From positions 62,001 to 126,000 of the forward strand of contig NZ_QKYN01000007.1 of the NCBI RefSeq assembly GCF_003258295.1: a DNA stretch of 64,000 nt. The letters run 5' to 3'. Made by a program: the position numbers and the translations under genes. Origin of the DNA: Streptacidiphilus pinicola (GTDB taxonomy: Bacteria; Actinomycetota; Actinomycetes; Streptomycetales; Streptomycetaceae). Shown here one piece after another: positions 51,401 to 58,326 of the stretch. Under the pieces are notes generated by a model that saw only the letters and a program-made list of their open reading frames with translations, was not told the DNA's origin and made no database searches. How positions within the stretch are numbered: the first letter of the stretch is position 1; every line of letters starts with the position of its first letter.

Positions 51401-52367
51401 GCTCCAGCAGAACACCGGCCGGGTCCTGATCCGCACCGCCGGCAGCCCCGACGTCACCGTCCCCTCCGGACCGGTCGACGCCAGCGCAACCATCCCGGCC
51501 GGGGCCGACGGACGCGTGCTGCGTCTCGCCGACACCGCCGACCCGGGCTGGTCCGCGACCCTCGACGGCCAGGCGCTGACGCCGAAGACCGTCGACGGCT
51601 GGGCCCAGGGTTTCTCGTTGCCCGCCTCCGGCGGAAAGCTGGAGATCAGCTACCACGAGAGCCTGGTCCACACCGGTTGGATCGCCGTGCAGTGCGTGCT
51701 CGCCGCCGCGCTGGTCGTCCTCGCCCTGCCGGGCCGTCGCCGCAGCATGGACGACGACCAGCCGGACGAGGGCGAGCTGGCGGCCGCCGCGGCCGCCGCC
51801 GAGCAGCCGATCGTCCCCGGCTCCCGCCGCGCCCGCCGCATGGCCGCGGCCGGTGCGGAGGGCGCCCAGGCCGCCGAGGAGGAGGCCGCCCAGCAGGGCG
51901 TCTACGCGCCCGCGGGGGCGGGTGAGGGCCACGACGGCGGTGGCGCTGACGGTGTGTCCGACGGCGGCCAGGGCGTGCCCGACCCCGCGTACGCGGCGCA
52001 CGGCGCCGACCCCAACGGCTACGGCGGGGGCTACGGCACCTACACGCCGGACGGCTACGCCGAATACTCGTCGGGCTACGGCCCCGGGTACGACACCGGC
52101 GCGGGCACCCACCAGGGCGCCTCCTACGGCTACGAGGGCTACGAGCAGCAGTCCGGCCAGCCCGGCTACGGCCAGCCCTACGCCGACCCGGCCCACCAGG
52201 CCTACCAGCAGCACGGCTACCAGCAGCAGCCGCAGTCGCAGCCGCAGCCCGACGAGTCCGGCGTGCCCGGCCAGGTCTACGGCTGGCACGACGCGAGCGG
52301 GGGCCAGGGCCAGTACGGCTCGCTGGGCGCCGACGACCCGTGGCTCAACGGCCGCGACGAGCAGTGA
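48459..52367 (+). CDS. Giant multi-domain GT2 membrane glycosyltransferase
   Basis: A 1302-residue protein. Residues about 25-300 are a GT2 domain (VTAVVVAHDGARWLPQTLRGLLEQ; WLWLLHDDCEPAPDAL with the DxD-like acids; RDDVDLCWRVAAAGH). Residues about 440-840 hold a dozen helices. A large extracytoplasmic part follows, then a last helix (VLAAALVVLALPGRR). The C-terminal 190 residues are low complexity, Gly/Tyr/Gln-rich repeats such as GYGQPYA. TAGTGT at 48383-48388 may be its promoter. It is followed 23 bp later by the DUF5719 gene. Substrate unknown; cell-wall or arabinan-like polymers are guesses. Confidence 0.9.
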   Translation: MSAYTHQPPGHPGAGRPPAYPRHLVTAVVVAHDGARWLPQTLRGLLEQDRPVQRVVAADTGSTDATPRLLADALGQDAVLQYGRRTGFGTAVNESVRGLSPLYTENLPYAIPNGYDPLDPEQGEHDQFGDPLGHHDELAAEQLRGARRTEPVEWLWLLHDDCEPAPDALRKLLQVAETTPTAAVVGPKIRSWYDRRQLLEVGVSIARSGRRWTGLDRREQDQGQRDQVRPVLSVSSAGMLIRRDVFEALGGFDKQLPLMRDDVDLCWRVAAAGHRTVVAPDAVVRHAEAASRERRPIDCARPGRPHRVDKAGGVYTLLANSGAAKLPYLLLRIHISTVLRALGYLLAKTPHLALDEIGGLGHVMLRFGSLLTGRTRRGRGRTGDALDDRTLFPAMGATTRAAVENLVAELGGARANEAFSSRHGAVESGPGDDDNDNFEIEQFATLKRIARKPAPVLFVGLLALTLIACRSLLSGGSIYGGALLPTPGGATDLWQQYASGWQSVGVGSAGSAPPYLGVLATLSSITFGNPGLAVSLLLLLTVPLSGVSAYLVSRPLIDSRLVRAWASATYALLPAATGAIAQGRIGTAVLAVLLPPLARAAAVAFGLGIRRETAARGGRPGWRSAWVAAFALTLSTAFVPLAWLLGVLLAVAALIGAFLRGGAFGQGVGALRALAPRVAAMLGTPLLVLAPWSLGVLTHPGRFLLEAGIPGLVGSPATPVDLLTLDPGGNGTVPGLLIVGVPLAALAALLRGDRRRAVVAAWGAAAVGLVGTVVVAGTTVAPGTGQTPVPVWGGPTTLIAGVAMLAAAATGADGARARVAAINFGWRQPVAALVLFAAALAPIAAAGWWLIRGAAGPLQRGDGTLVPAFIAQQSQSGDQIRTLVLRTGDQGQVVSYSLVRGSGPTVGGGEGAAADAPSPQLAQLVGDLTAGAGGDQATELANFGIQYVEVLAPVDDTLAATLSSTAGLARLNQQQSDSLWRLQQNTGRVLIRTAGSPDVTVPSGPVDASATIPAGADGRVLRLADTADPGWSATLDGQALTPKTVDGWAQGFSLPASGGKLEISYHESLVHTGWIAVQCVLAAALVVLALPGRRRSMDDDQPDEGELAAAAAAAEQPIVPGSRRARRMAAAGAEGAQAAEEEAAQQGVYAPAGAGEGHDGGGADGVSDGGQGVPDPAYAAHGADPNGYGGGYGTYTPDGYAEYSSGYGPGYDTGAGTHQGASYGYEGYEQQSGQPGYGQPYADPAHQAYQQHGYQQQPQSQPQPDESGVPGQVYGWHDASGGQGQYGSLGADDPWLNGRDEQ

Positions 52368-52389
52368 CGAGCAGGGAGCTGACCACCAG

Positions 52390-54009
52390 ATGATCAACCG
52401 GACCACCCAGTCCCTGCTGGGCGCGCTCGGGGTCCTCGCGCTCGCCCTCGGCATCGCCGAAGCGCAGCCGCCCAAGGGCCAGGCCGCCGCGACCGGCGAC
52501 AGCGTCCGCACCGCGGTGCAGCAGACCAGCCTGGTCTGCCCGCCGCCGGTGCAGGGCTCCTCCGGATCCACCCAGTACAGCCTCGCGGTCCCGGGCGGGA
52601 CCGGCGGCTCCAGCGCGACCGGCTCGGGCTCGGGCGCCGCGGGGGCGAAGCTGACGCCGCTCGCCGACCCGATCAACGGCTCGGCGACGTCGGGTTCCGG
52701 CAGCTCCGCCGCGCCGTCGCCGTCCGCCTCGGGCAGCGCGTCGGCGTCCGCCTCGGCCTCCCCGCACTCCTCGGCCTCCGCGCACTCCTCGTCGTCCGCG
52801 CAGGCCTCGCCGTCGACGGCCGCGGGCGGGCCCGGTGCGGGCCCCTCCGCCTCACCGATCGCGCAGCAGTCGCAGCCGGGCGGCACCACGACCGCCAAGG
52901 GCCCGTCCGGCAGCAACGCGCCCGGCATGGCGGCCACCGCCGGCGGCGCCCTCGCCCCCGGCTTCGCCGTCCAGCAGACGACCCTCACCGGCGTGGGCCT
53001 GTCCGGCACCGGCTGCACCCAGGCCGGCACCGACTTCTGGTTCGCGGGCGCCGACACCAACAAGGGCACCAGCGCCTACCTGGAGCTCTCCAACGCCCAG
53101 GACGCGAACGCCGACGCGGACATCCAGATCTACGGCACCAACGGCGAGATCGACGACACCTCGGCCGCCAGCATCAACATCCCGGCCCACGGCACCAGCC
53201 AGCTGCTGCTCTCCTCGCTGGTCCAGCCGGGCAACGACGGCCAGAACCTCGCGATCCACGTGCTCGTCCGCAGCGGCCAGATCGCCGCGGCGCTGCACGA
53301 GACCCAGGACAACACCGGCGCCGACTGGATCCCGTCGACGGCCCTCAGCCCCACCGCGGTGATCCCGGGCCTCCCGGGCGACGCCTCCAAGTACGGCCTC
53401 ACCCTGGCCGTCCCCGGCGACGTGGACGCCGACCTCAAGGTCCAGCTCTCCTCCCAGGGCGGCTGGATCACCCCCGCCGGCCACGAGACCATCCACATCA
53501 AGGCCGGCATGGTCGACTACGTGGACCTCGGCAACGTGACCCGCGGTCAGCCAGGCACGCTCCGGCTCACGCCGACCGACCCCAAGGTGGCCACGCCCTT
53601 CGTGGCCACGGTGCAGGCCTCCGGCGACAACGACATCGCCTACGTGACGGGCACCTCGCCGGTCACCCGCCGCGGCACGGTCGCCGGGAACCCGTCCGGC
53701 GCGTCGATCCTGCTGACCGCGCCCTCCGGCGCGGCCACGGTCACCGTGAGCTCCCTCGGCGGCAACGGCGGCAGCCCGACGGACAAGACCGTCCACATCA
53801 CCGCCGGCTCCACCGTCGCCATCCAGCCCCAGGCCCCCTCCGGAGCCTCCACCTTCGCCGTCACCATCACCCCGACCTCGGGCGGCCCGGTCTACGCCGC
53901 CCGGGAGCTCGGCGACAAGCGCGGCCTGACCATCCAACAGATCGCCGACGACGGCTCCACGGTCCTCATCCCGACCGTCATCCAGAACCCGGCCATTTTG
54001 GTGCAGTAG
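52390..54009 (+). CDS. DUF5719 family secreted or membrane-tethered protein
   Basis: A 539-residue exported protein. An N-terminal hydrophobic segment (LLGALGVLALALGIAEA) precedes a Ser/Ala-rich linker of about 90 residues (52690-52860), then a DUF5719 beta-rich domain (DFWFAGADTNKGTSAYLELSNAQDANADADI; AIHVLVRSGQIAAAL). The DUF5719 gene follows the giant GT2 gene in many actinobacteria, so it is probably its extracytoplasmic partner. GGGAG lies before the ATG. A long hairpin repeat follows the stop. Function is unknown. Confidence 0.86.
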   Translation: MINRTTQSLLGALGVLALALGIAEAQPPKGQAAATGDSVRTAVQQTSLVCPPPVQGSSGSTQYSLAVPGGTGGSSATGSGSGAAGAKLTPLADPINGSATSGSGSSAAPSPSASGSASASASASPHSSASAHSSSSAQASPSTAAGGPGAGPSASPIAQQSQPGGTTTAKGPSGSNAPGMAATAGGALAPGFAVQQTTLTGVGLSGTGCTQAGTDFWFAGADTNKGTSAYLELSNAQDANADADIQIYGTNGEIDDTSAASINIPAHGTSQLLLSSLVQPGNDGQNLAIHVLVRSGQIAAALHETQDNTGADWIPSTALSPTAVIPGLPGDASKYGLTLAVPGDVDADLKVQLSSQGGWITPAGHETIHIKAGMVDYVDLGNVTRGQPGTLRLTPTDPKVATPFVATVQASGDNDIAYVTGTSPVTRRGTVAGNPSGASILLTAPSGAATVTVSSLGGNGGSPTDKTVHITAGSTVAIQPQAPSGASTFAVTITPTSGGPVYAARELGDKRGLTIQQIADDGSTVLIPTVIQNPAILVQ

Positions 54010-54013
54010 GGAC

Positions 54014-54142
54014 GTTGCACCACCCAGGGGCGCGAGGAACTGCGCGACAAGCCACCCTCGCGGCTGGCAGACCGAACGCGCAGGGCCATCCGCATGTCGT
54101 TGGTTTCTCGCGCAGAGCCTCGTGCCCCTGGGTGAGTGCAAC
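54014..54142. repeat. Dispersed hairpin repeat (129 bp), copy with nested arms
   Basis: The whole gap between convergent genes folds into one long hairpin. GTTGCAC pairs at 54014-54020 and 54136-54142, ACCCAGGGG/CCCCTGGGT at 54022-54030 and 54125-54133, CGAGG/CCTCG further in, and CTGCGCGA/TCGCGCAG at 54040-54047 and 54108-54115. The interior GCAGGGCCATCCGCA and GCGCGACAAGCCACCC are shared with the copy at 56749-56848. It probably terminates both flanking genes and belongs to a repeat family abundant in Streptomyces-type genomes. Confidence 0.85.
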
Positions 54143-54157
54143 GACCCGCGGGAGCGT

Positions 54158-54655
54158 TCAGTCTTCCCCGTAGCGCGGGTCGACCGCTTCGGGGTCGACG
54201 CCGAGGAGCTCGGCGACCTGTTCGACCATCACGTCGTGGACCAGCGCGGCGCGCTCGTCGCGGCTCTTGGCGCGGATCTCCACCGGGCGGCGGTAGACGA
54301 CGATGCGGGCGGGGCGGCCCTTCGCCGCCTCCAGGAGGCGGCCCAGCGGGACCTCGTCCGGACGGGCGTCCTCGATCTCCGGCTCGGGCTCACCCGGCAG
54401 CGGCGCCGGCACGTCCTGGACCGCGAACTCCACCTCTTCCAGCTGCGGCCACCGCCGCTCCAGCCGCTCCACGGACTCCCGCACGTACTCGTCGAAGACC
54501 TCCGAGCGACTGAGCGAGATCGGTACCTGGCGCGGAGCCAGCGGTCCGCGCATGCCCCGGCCGTGCCGGTCCCGACGCCGACGTGGCGTCGCACCTGCCC
54601 CGGAGGCCCCCGGAGTCGCTCCGGAGGCGGACGTGGATACGGGTGGTCTCTCCAT
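54158..54655 (-). CDS. Zincin-like (DUF1025/pfam06262) protein lacking zinc ligands
   Basis: A 165-residue protein of the actinobacterial metallopeptidase family that normally carries HExxH near the C-terminus. The first 60 residues are Arg/Pro/Gly-rich. The core (SRSEVFDEYVRESVERLERRWPQLEEVEFAVQDVP; RIVVYRRPVEI) aligns with the family, but the expected HEVAHH is replaced by EQVAEL in MVEQVAELLGVDPE. A protease activity is therefore doubtful. It converges with DUF5719 across the hairpin repeat and diverges from DUF3499. The ATG at 54655 gives the most compact product. Confidence 0.8.
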   Translation of the reverse strand: MERPPVSTSASGATPGASGAGATPRRRRDRHGRGMRGPLAPRQVPISLSRSEVFDEYVRESVERLERRWPQLEEVEFAVQDVPAPLPGEPEPEIEDARPDEVPLGRLLEAAKGRPARIVVYRRPVEIRAKSRDERAALVHDVMVEQVAELLGVDPEAVDPRYGED

Positions 54656-54809
54656 CACGACCAAGCGTATCCGCTGCCACCGGCACCAACCCCCGCTCGC
54701 GGGCAAACCCCCTCCGAGCGGGGGGAACGCACGTCTTCCGGACGACACGGGACCCGATCCGGGGCAGAGTCTTCGCGGCCCGGTCAGGAGTGCGGTACCG
54801 TCCAACGTC

Positions 54810-55190
54810 GTGAGCCCTGTCCGTCGTTGTTCGCGCACCGCCTGCGGCCGTCCCGCGGTGGCGACCTTGACGTACGTCTACGCGGACTCGACCGCGGTGC
54901 TCGGCCCCCTCGCGACCTACGCGGAACCGCACTGCTACGACCTGTGCGCCGAGCACTCCGAGCGCCTCACCGCCCCGCGCGGCTGGGAGGTCGTCCGGCT
55001 GAACGTGCAGACCGGCCCGATCCGGCCCTCCGGCGACGATCTGGAGGCGCTGGCCAACGCCGTCCGCGAGGTCGCCCGCCCGCCGGCGCGCCGCCAGGAC
55101 GGCGGCTCCGAGGCGGACCCCACCGAGGTCGGCCGCCGCGGCCACCTGCGTGTGCTGCGTACTCCCGACGAGTTCTCACCCGAGCTCTGA
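54810..55190 (+). CDS. DUF3499 family cysteine-rich protein
   Basis: A 126-residue protein starting at a GTG eight nucleotides after TACCGT (leaderless-like). CSRTACGRPAVATLTYVYADSTAVLGPL at the N-terminus and CYDLCAEHSERLTAPRGWEVV after it provide C-x4-C and C-x3-C-x2-H, a likely zinc-binding set. Residues after 95 are acidic and variable. DUF3499 is confined to actinobacteria and typically sits beside manB. The function is unknown; nucleic-acid binding would be a guess. Confidence 0.86.
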   Translation: MSPVRRCSRTACGRPAVATLTYVYADSTAVLGPLATYAEPHCYDLCAEHSERLTAPRGWEVVRLNVQTGPIRPSGDDLEALANAVREVARPPARRQDGGSEADPTEVGRRGHLRVLRTPDEFSPEL

Positions 55191-55344
55191 GAACCCTCTC
55201 CCCGGGCGACTCCACGCCGCTTCTGACCAGCTCCTACGCCCTTGCGTCACGCGGCGCTAACTTCGTGCTCACGCACAGCCGGTATCGTGCCTTGCGCAGG
55301 GCCGAGGAAGTGTGACCAGGACCACAGAATGGCGGAGAGCCGCA

Positions 55345-56730
55345 GTGCGTGACCTCAAGCAGATCGTGAAGGCGTACGACGTCCGCGGAGTCGTGCCGGA
55401 CCAGTGGGACGCCGACCTGTCCCGGGCGTTCGGAGCGGCCTTCGTCCAGGTCATCGGTGCGGAGGCGATCGTCGTCGGCCACGACATGCGCCCGTCCTCC
55501 CCGGGCCTGGCCCGCGCCTTCGCCGAGGGCGCGGCCTCGCGCGGCGCCGACGTCGTGGAGATCGGCCTCTGCTCCACCGACCAGCTGTACTTCGCCAGCG
55601 GCAAGCTCGACCTGCCGGGCGCGATGTTCACCGCCAGCCACAACCCGGCCCAGTACAACGGCATCAAGATGTGCCGTAAGGGTGCCGCGCCGGTCGGCGA
55701 GTCCACCGGCCTGGTGGAGATCCGCCAGCTGGTCCAGTCCTGGGTCAACGAGGACGACAGCGTCACCATCCCGGACACCGGCGCCACCGTCGGCACCATC
55801 ACCCAGCAGGACGAGCTGCGGCCCTACGCCGACCACCTGCGCGGTCTGGTCGACCTGACCACGATCCGCCCGCTGAAGGTCGCGGTCGACGCGGGCAACG
55901 GCATGGGCGGCCACACCGTCCCGACCGTCCTCGGCGGCCTGCCGCTGGACATCGTCCCGATGTACTTCGAGCTGGACGGCACCTTCCCGAACCACGAGGC
56001 CAACCCGCTCGACCCGAAGAACCTGGTCGACCTGCAGGCCAAGGTCCGCGAGGTCGGCGCCGACATCGGCCTCGCCTTCGACGGCGACGCCGACCGCTGC
56101 TTCGTCGTCGACGAGAAGGGCAACCCGGTCAGCCCCAGCGCGATCACCGCGCTGGTCGCGGTCCGCGAGCTCGCCAAGGCGCAGGCCGCGGGCGAGACCG
56201 AGCCGGTGATCATCCACAACCTGATCACCTCGTGGGCGGTCCCCGAGATCGTCGCCGAGAACGGCGGCCGCGCGGTCCGCACCCGCGTGGGCCACTCCTT
56301 CATCAAGGAGGAGATGGCGACCTCCGGCGCGATCTTCGGCGGCGAGCACTCGGCGCACTACTACTTCCGCGACTTCTGGCGTGCGGACACCGGCATGCTG
56401 GCCGCGCTGCACGTGCTGGCAGCTTTGGGCGAGCAGACCAAGCCGCTGTCCGAGCTGGTCGAGGTCTTCGACCGCTACGTCCAGTCCGGCGAGATCAACA
56501 GCACCGTCGCCGACCAGGCGGAGCGCGTCGCCGCGGTCCGTGCGGCGTTCGCCGACGAGCCGGGCGTCAGCCTCGACGAGCTCGACGGCCTCACCGTGGC
56601 CGGCGCGGACTGGTGGTTCAACCTCCGCGCCTCCAACACCGAGCCCCTCCTTCGACTGAACGTCGAGGCCCGCGAGGAGTCCAAGATGTCCGCGCTGCGC
56701 GACCAGGTCCTCGCCCTCGTCCGCGCCTGA
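55345..56730 (+). CDS. manB: Phosphomannomutase/phosphoglucomutase
   Basis: A 461-residue alpha-D-phosphohexomutase making mannose-1-phosphate from mannose-6-phosphate. Active-site Ser98 in TASHNP, metal loop D246-x-D248-x-D250 (DGDADRC), sugar-binding GGEHS and the phosphate loop RASNTEPLLRLNVE are all present. I start at the GTG with GGAGAG upstream, giving KQIVKAYDVRG near the N-terminus as in Streptomyces ManB; an ATG 11 codons earlier is weaker. A perfect hairpin overlaps the stop codon. It works with manA downstream to supply GDP-mannose for glycosylation. Confidence 0.96.
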   Translation: MRDLKQIVKAYDVRGVVPDQWDADLSRAFGAAFVQVIGAEAIVVGHDMRPSSPGLARAFAEGAASRGADVVEIGLCSTDQLYFASGKLDLPGAMFTASHNPAQYNGIKMCRKGAAPVGESTGLVEIRQLVQSWVNEDDSVTIPDTGATVGTITQQDELRPYADHLRGLVDLTTIRPLKVAVDAGNGMGGHTVPTVLGGLPLDIVPMYFELDGTFPNHEANPLDPKNLVDLQAKVREVGADIGLAFDGDADRCFVVDEKGNPVSPSAITALVAVRELAKAQAAGETEPVIIHNLITSWAVPEIVAENGGRAVRTRVGHSFIKEEMATSGAIFGGEHSAHYYFRDFWRADTGMLAALHVLAALGEQTKPLSELVEVFDRYVQSGEINSTVADQAERVAAVRAAFADEPGVSLDELDGLTVAGADWWFNLRASNTEPLLRLNVEAREESKMSALRDQVLALVRA

Positions 56731-56750
56731 GTGCGCGTAGCGCACTCAGG
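56726..56750. terminator. Perfect hairpin overlapping the manB stop codon
   Basis: CCTGAGTGCGC (56726-56736) pairs with GCGCACTCAGG (56740-56750) around GTA. The TGA stop of manB lies in the left arm. An 11-bp perfect stem with a three-base loop should be very stable and probably terminates or attenuates transcription toward trm112. Confidence 0.8.
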
Positions 56751-56848
56751 GGCGCGGGGAACTGCGCGACAAGCCACCCAGGTGGTGAGTCGCCGCTCGA
56801 GCAGGGCCATCCGCACAGGGTGGTCTCTCGGGCAGAGCCTCGCGCCCC
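56749..56848. repeat. Dispersed hairpin repeat, second large copy
   Basis: GGGGCGCG (56749-56756) and CGCGCCCC (56841-56848) form the ends; GGGGAACTGCGCGACAAGCC on the left and GGCAGAGCCTCGCGCCCC on the right match the copy at 54014-54142, with the same GCAGGGCCATCCGCA interior. The loop regions differ, so the stem, not the loop, is conserved. It lies between manB and trm112 in the same orientation as the other copy. Confidence 0.8.
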
Positions 56849-56850
56849 CG

Positions 56851-56877
56851 GTGGTGCAAGTAACCTTCTTGCACCAC
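56851..56877 (+). terminator. Perfect 10-bp hairpin before trm112
   Basis: GTGGTGCAAG (56851-56860) pairs with CTTGCACCAC (56868-56877) around TAACCTT, ending 33 nt before the trm112 ATG. It may be a terminator of the upstream transcript or an operator/attenuator for the trm112-manA genes. Confidence 0.6.
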
Positions 56878-56910
56878 AGATCCGTCCCAGACTTCCGGAG
56901 CGCCAGCGAC

Positions 56911-57087
56911 ATGAGCATCGACCCCGCACTGCTGGAGATCTTCGCCTGCCCGGCGTGCCACGCGCCGCTGCGTGAGGACGAGGAGGCGTCGGAGCTGGTC
57001 TGCACCGGCGGCGACTGCGGGCTCGCGTACCCGGTGCGGGACGGGATTCCCGTCCTGCTCGTCGACGAGGCCCGTCGCCCGGCATGA
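56911..57087 (+). CDS. Trm112-like zinc-ribbon protein
   Basis: A 58-residue protein with CPAC at residues 11-14 (EIFACPACHAPL) and a second Cys pair in CTGGDCGLAYPVRDGIPVLL, forming the Trm112 fold. In eukaryotes Trm112 activates methyltransferases; in Streptomyces the gene constantly precedes the SIS gene and manA. The stop overlaps the next start (ATGA), so they are coupled. The partner enzyme is not known. Confidence 0.93.
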   Translation: MSIDPALLEIFACPACHAPLREDEEASELVCTGGDCGLAYPVRDGIPVLLVDEARRPA

Positions 57088-58319
57088 TCGACGAGCGGCT
57101 GCTCGACGACGCGGAGCGGCTCACGCGCGCCGACACGCGCGGCGCGCTGCTCGCGCTCGCGTCCGCGGGGGCGCGCATGCGCACCGCGCTGCGAGCCGCG
57201 GACGACGCGGGGCTCGGCGGCCTGCGACCGGAGGGACGGCCGCGTGCTGTCCTGGTCGCAGGACACGGGAGCGCGGCGACCGCCGGAGACGTGTTCGCCG
57301 CGCTCTGCGGTGGCGTCTGTCAGGTCGCGGTGCTGCGGCCCGGGCCGGGTGAGGACGCCGGACCGGAGTGGACCCTGCCGGGCTGGGCGGGGCCGTCCGA
57401 CCTGGTGGTCGCGGTGGCCACCGACGGCGAGGTGCCTGGGCTGGTCAAGCTCGTCGAGCGCGCCTATGCGCGCGGCTGCTCGCTCGTGGTGATTGCGCCG
57501 ACCGACTCCCACCTCGGCCAGGCCGCGCTGCAGGTGCGCGCGCTGCCGCTGCCGTACGTCCCGGGCACCGAGCCCGACGAGCGGCGGCCGCTGCACGAGG
57601 ACGCGGACCTGCCGCGGGAGGACCCGTCGGACTTCTGGGGCGTGCTGACCCCTCTGCTGGGGCTCGCGCTGCGCATAGGCCTGCTGCCGGGCGAGCCGCG
57701 GGCCCTGAACGACGCCGCCGACCGCCTCGACGAGGCGGCGGTGCGCTGCCGGCCCGCTGCCGCCGCGTACGACAACCCGGCCAAGACGCTGGCGGTCCAG
57801 CTCGACGGGACGCTGCCCCTGCTCTGGAGCCTCGGCCCCTGTGGGACGGCCGTGGCCGGCCGGTTCACCGCCATGCTCGCCGACCACGCCGGCCGGGCCG
57901 CGCTCAGCGGCGTGCTGCCGGAGGCGATGGCCGCCCAACGCGGCCTGTTCAGTGGCGGGTTGGGAACGGGTCCGGCCGAACCCGACGACTTCTTCCGGGA
58001 CCGCGTCGAGGACGAGGGCACGCTGCGGCTCCAGGTCGTGCTGCTGCGCCACCGTCCCGGCCCGGAGACCGCGGCCGACGCGGCGGCGAACGGCACCCCC
58101 GACGTCACCGGGGAGCCACCCGCCGATCACCTGGCGGACAACGATTCACCCGGCACGCGCCGTACCGTGGCGCGGGCTCACCGCCTCGCGGCGGACCATC
58201 AGGTCGCCCTGCGCGAGCTCGGCTCCTCCAGGACCGACCAGGTCGAGGCCCTGGCCGAACTCGTGGCACTGACCGACTTCGCGGCCGTCTATCTCGGGCT
58301 GGCCGCTGAGAGGACCTAG
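57084..58319 (+). CDS. SIS-domain phosphosugar isomerase-like protein
   Basis: A 411-residue protein with two SIS-like halves related to bifunctional phosphoglucose/phosphomannose isomerases. Recognisable pieces include VLVAGHGSAATAGDVFAAL, LVVAVATDGEVPGLVKLVERAYARG and, in the second half, LDGTLPLLWSLGPCGTAVAGRFTAMLADHAG. The exact catalytic Glu/His are not obvious. It is coupled to trm112 by ATGA and lies 7 bp before manA, so a role in hexose-phosphate metabolism is likely. Confidence 0.85.
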   Translation: MIDERLLDDAERLTRADTRGALLALASAGARMRTALRAADDAGLGGLRPEGRPRAVLVAGHGSAATAGDVFAALCGGVCQVAVLRPGPGEDAGPEWTLPGWAGPSDLVVAVATDGEVPGLVKLVERAYARGCSLVVIAPTDSHLGQAALQVRALPLPYVPGTEPDERRPLHEDADLPREDPSDFWGVLTPLLGLALRIGLLPGEPRALNDAADRLDEAAVRCRPAAAAYDNPAKTLAVQLDGTLPLLWSLGPCGTAVAGRFTAMLADHAGRAALSGVLPEAMAAQRGLFSGGLGTGPAEPDDFFRDRVEDEGTLRLQVVLLRHRPGPETAADAAANGTPDVTGEPPADHLADNDSPGTRRTVARAHRLAADHQVALRELGSSRTDQVEALAELVALTDFAAVYLGLAAERT

Positions 58320-58326
58320 AGAGTAC

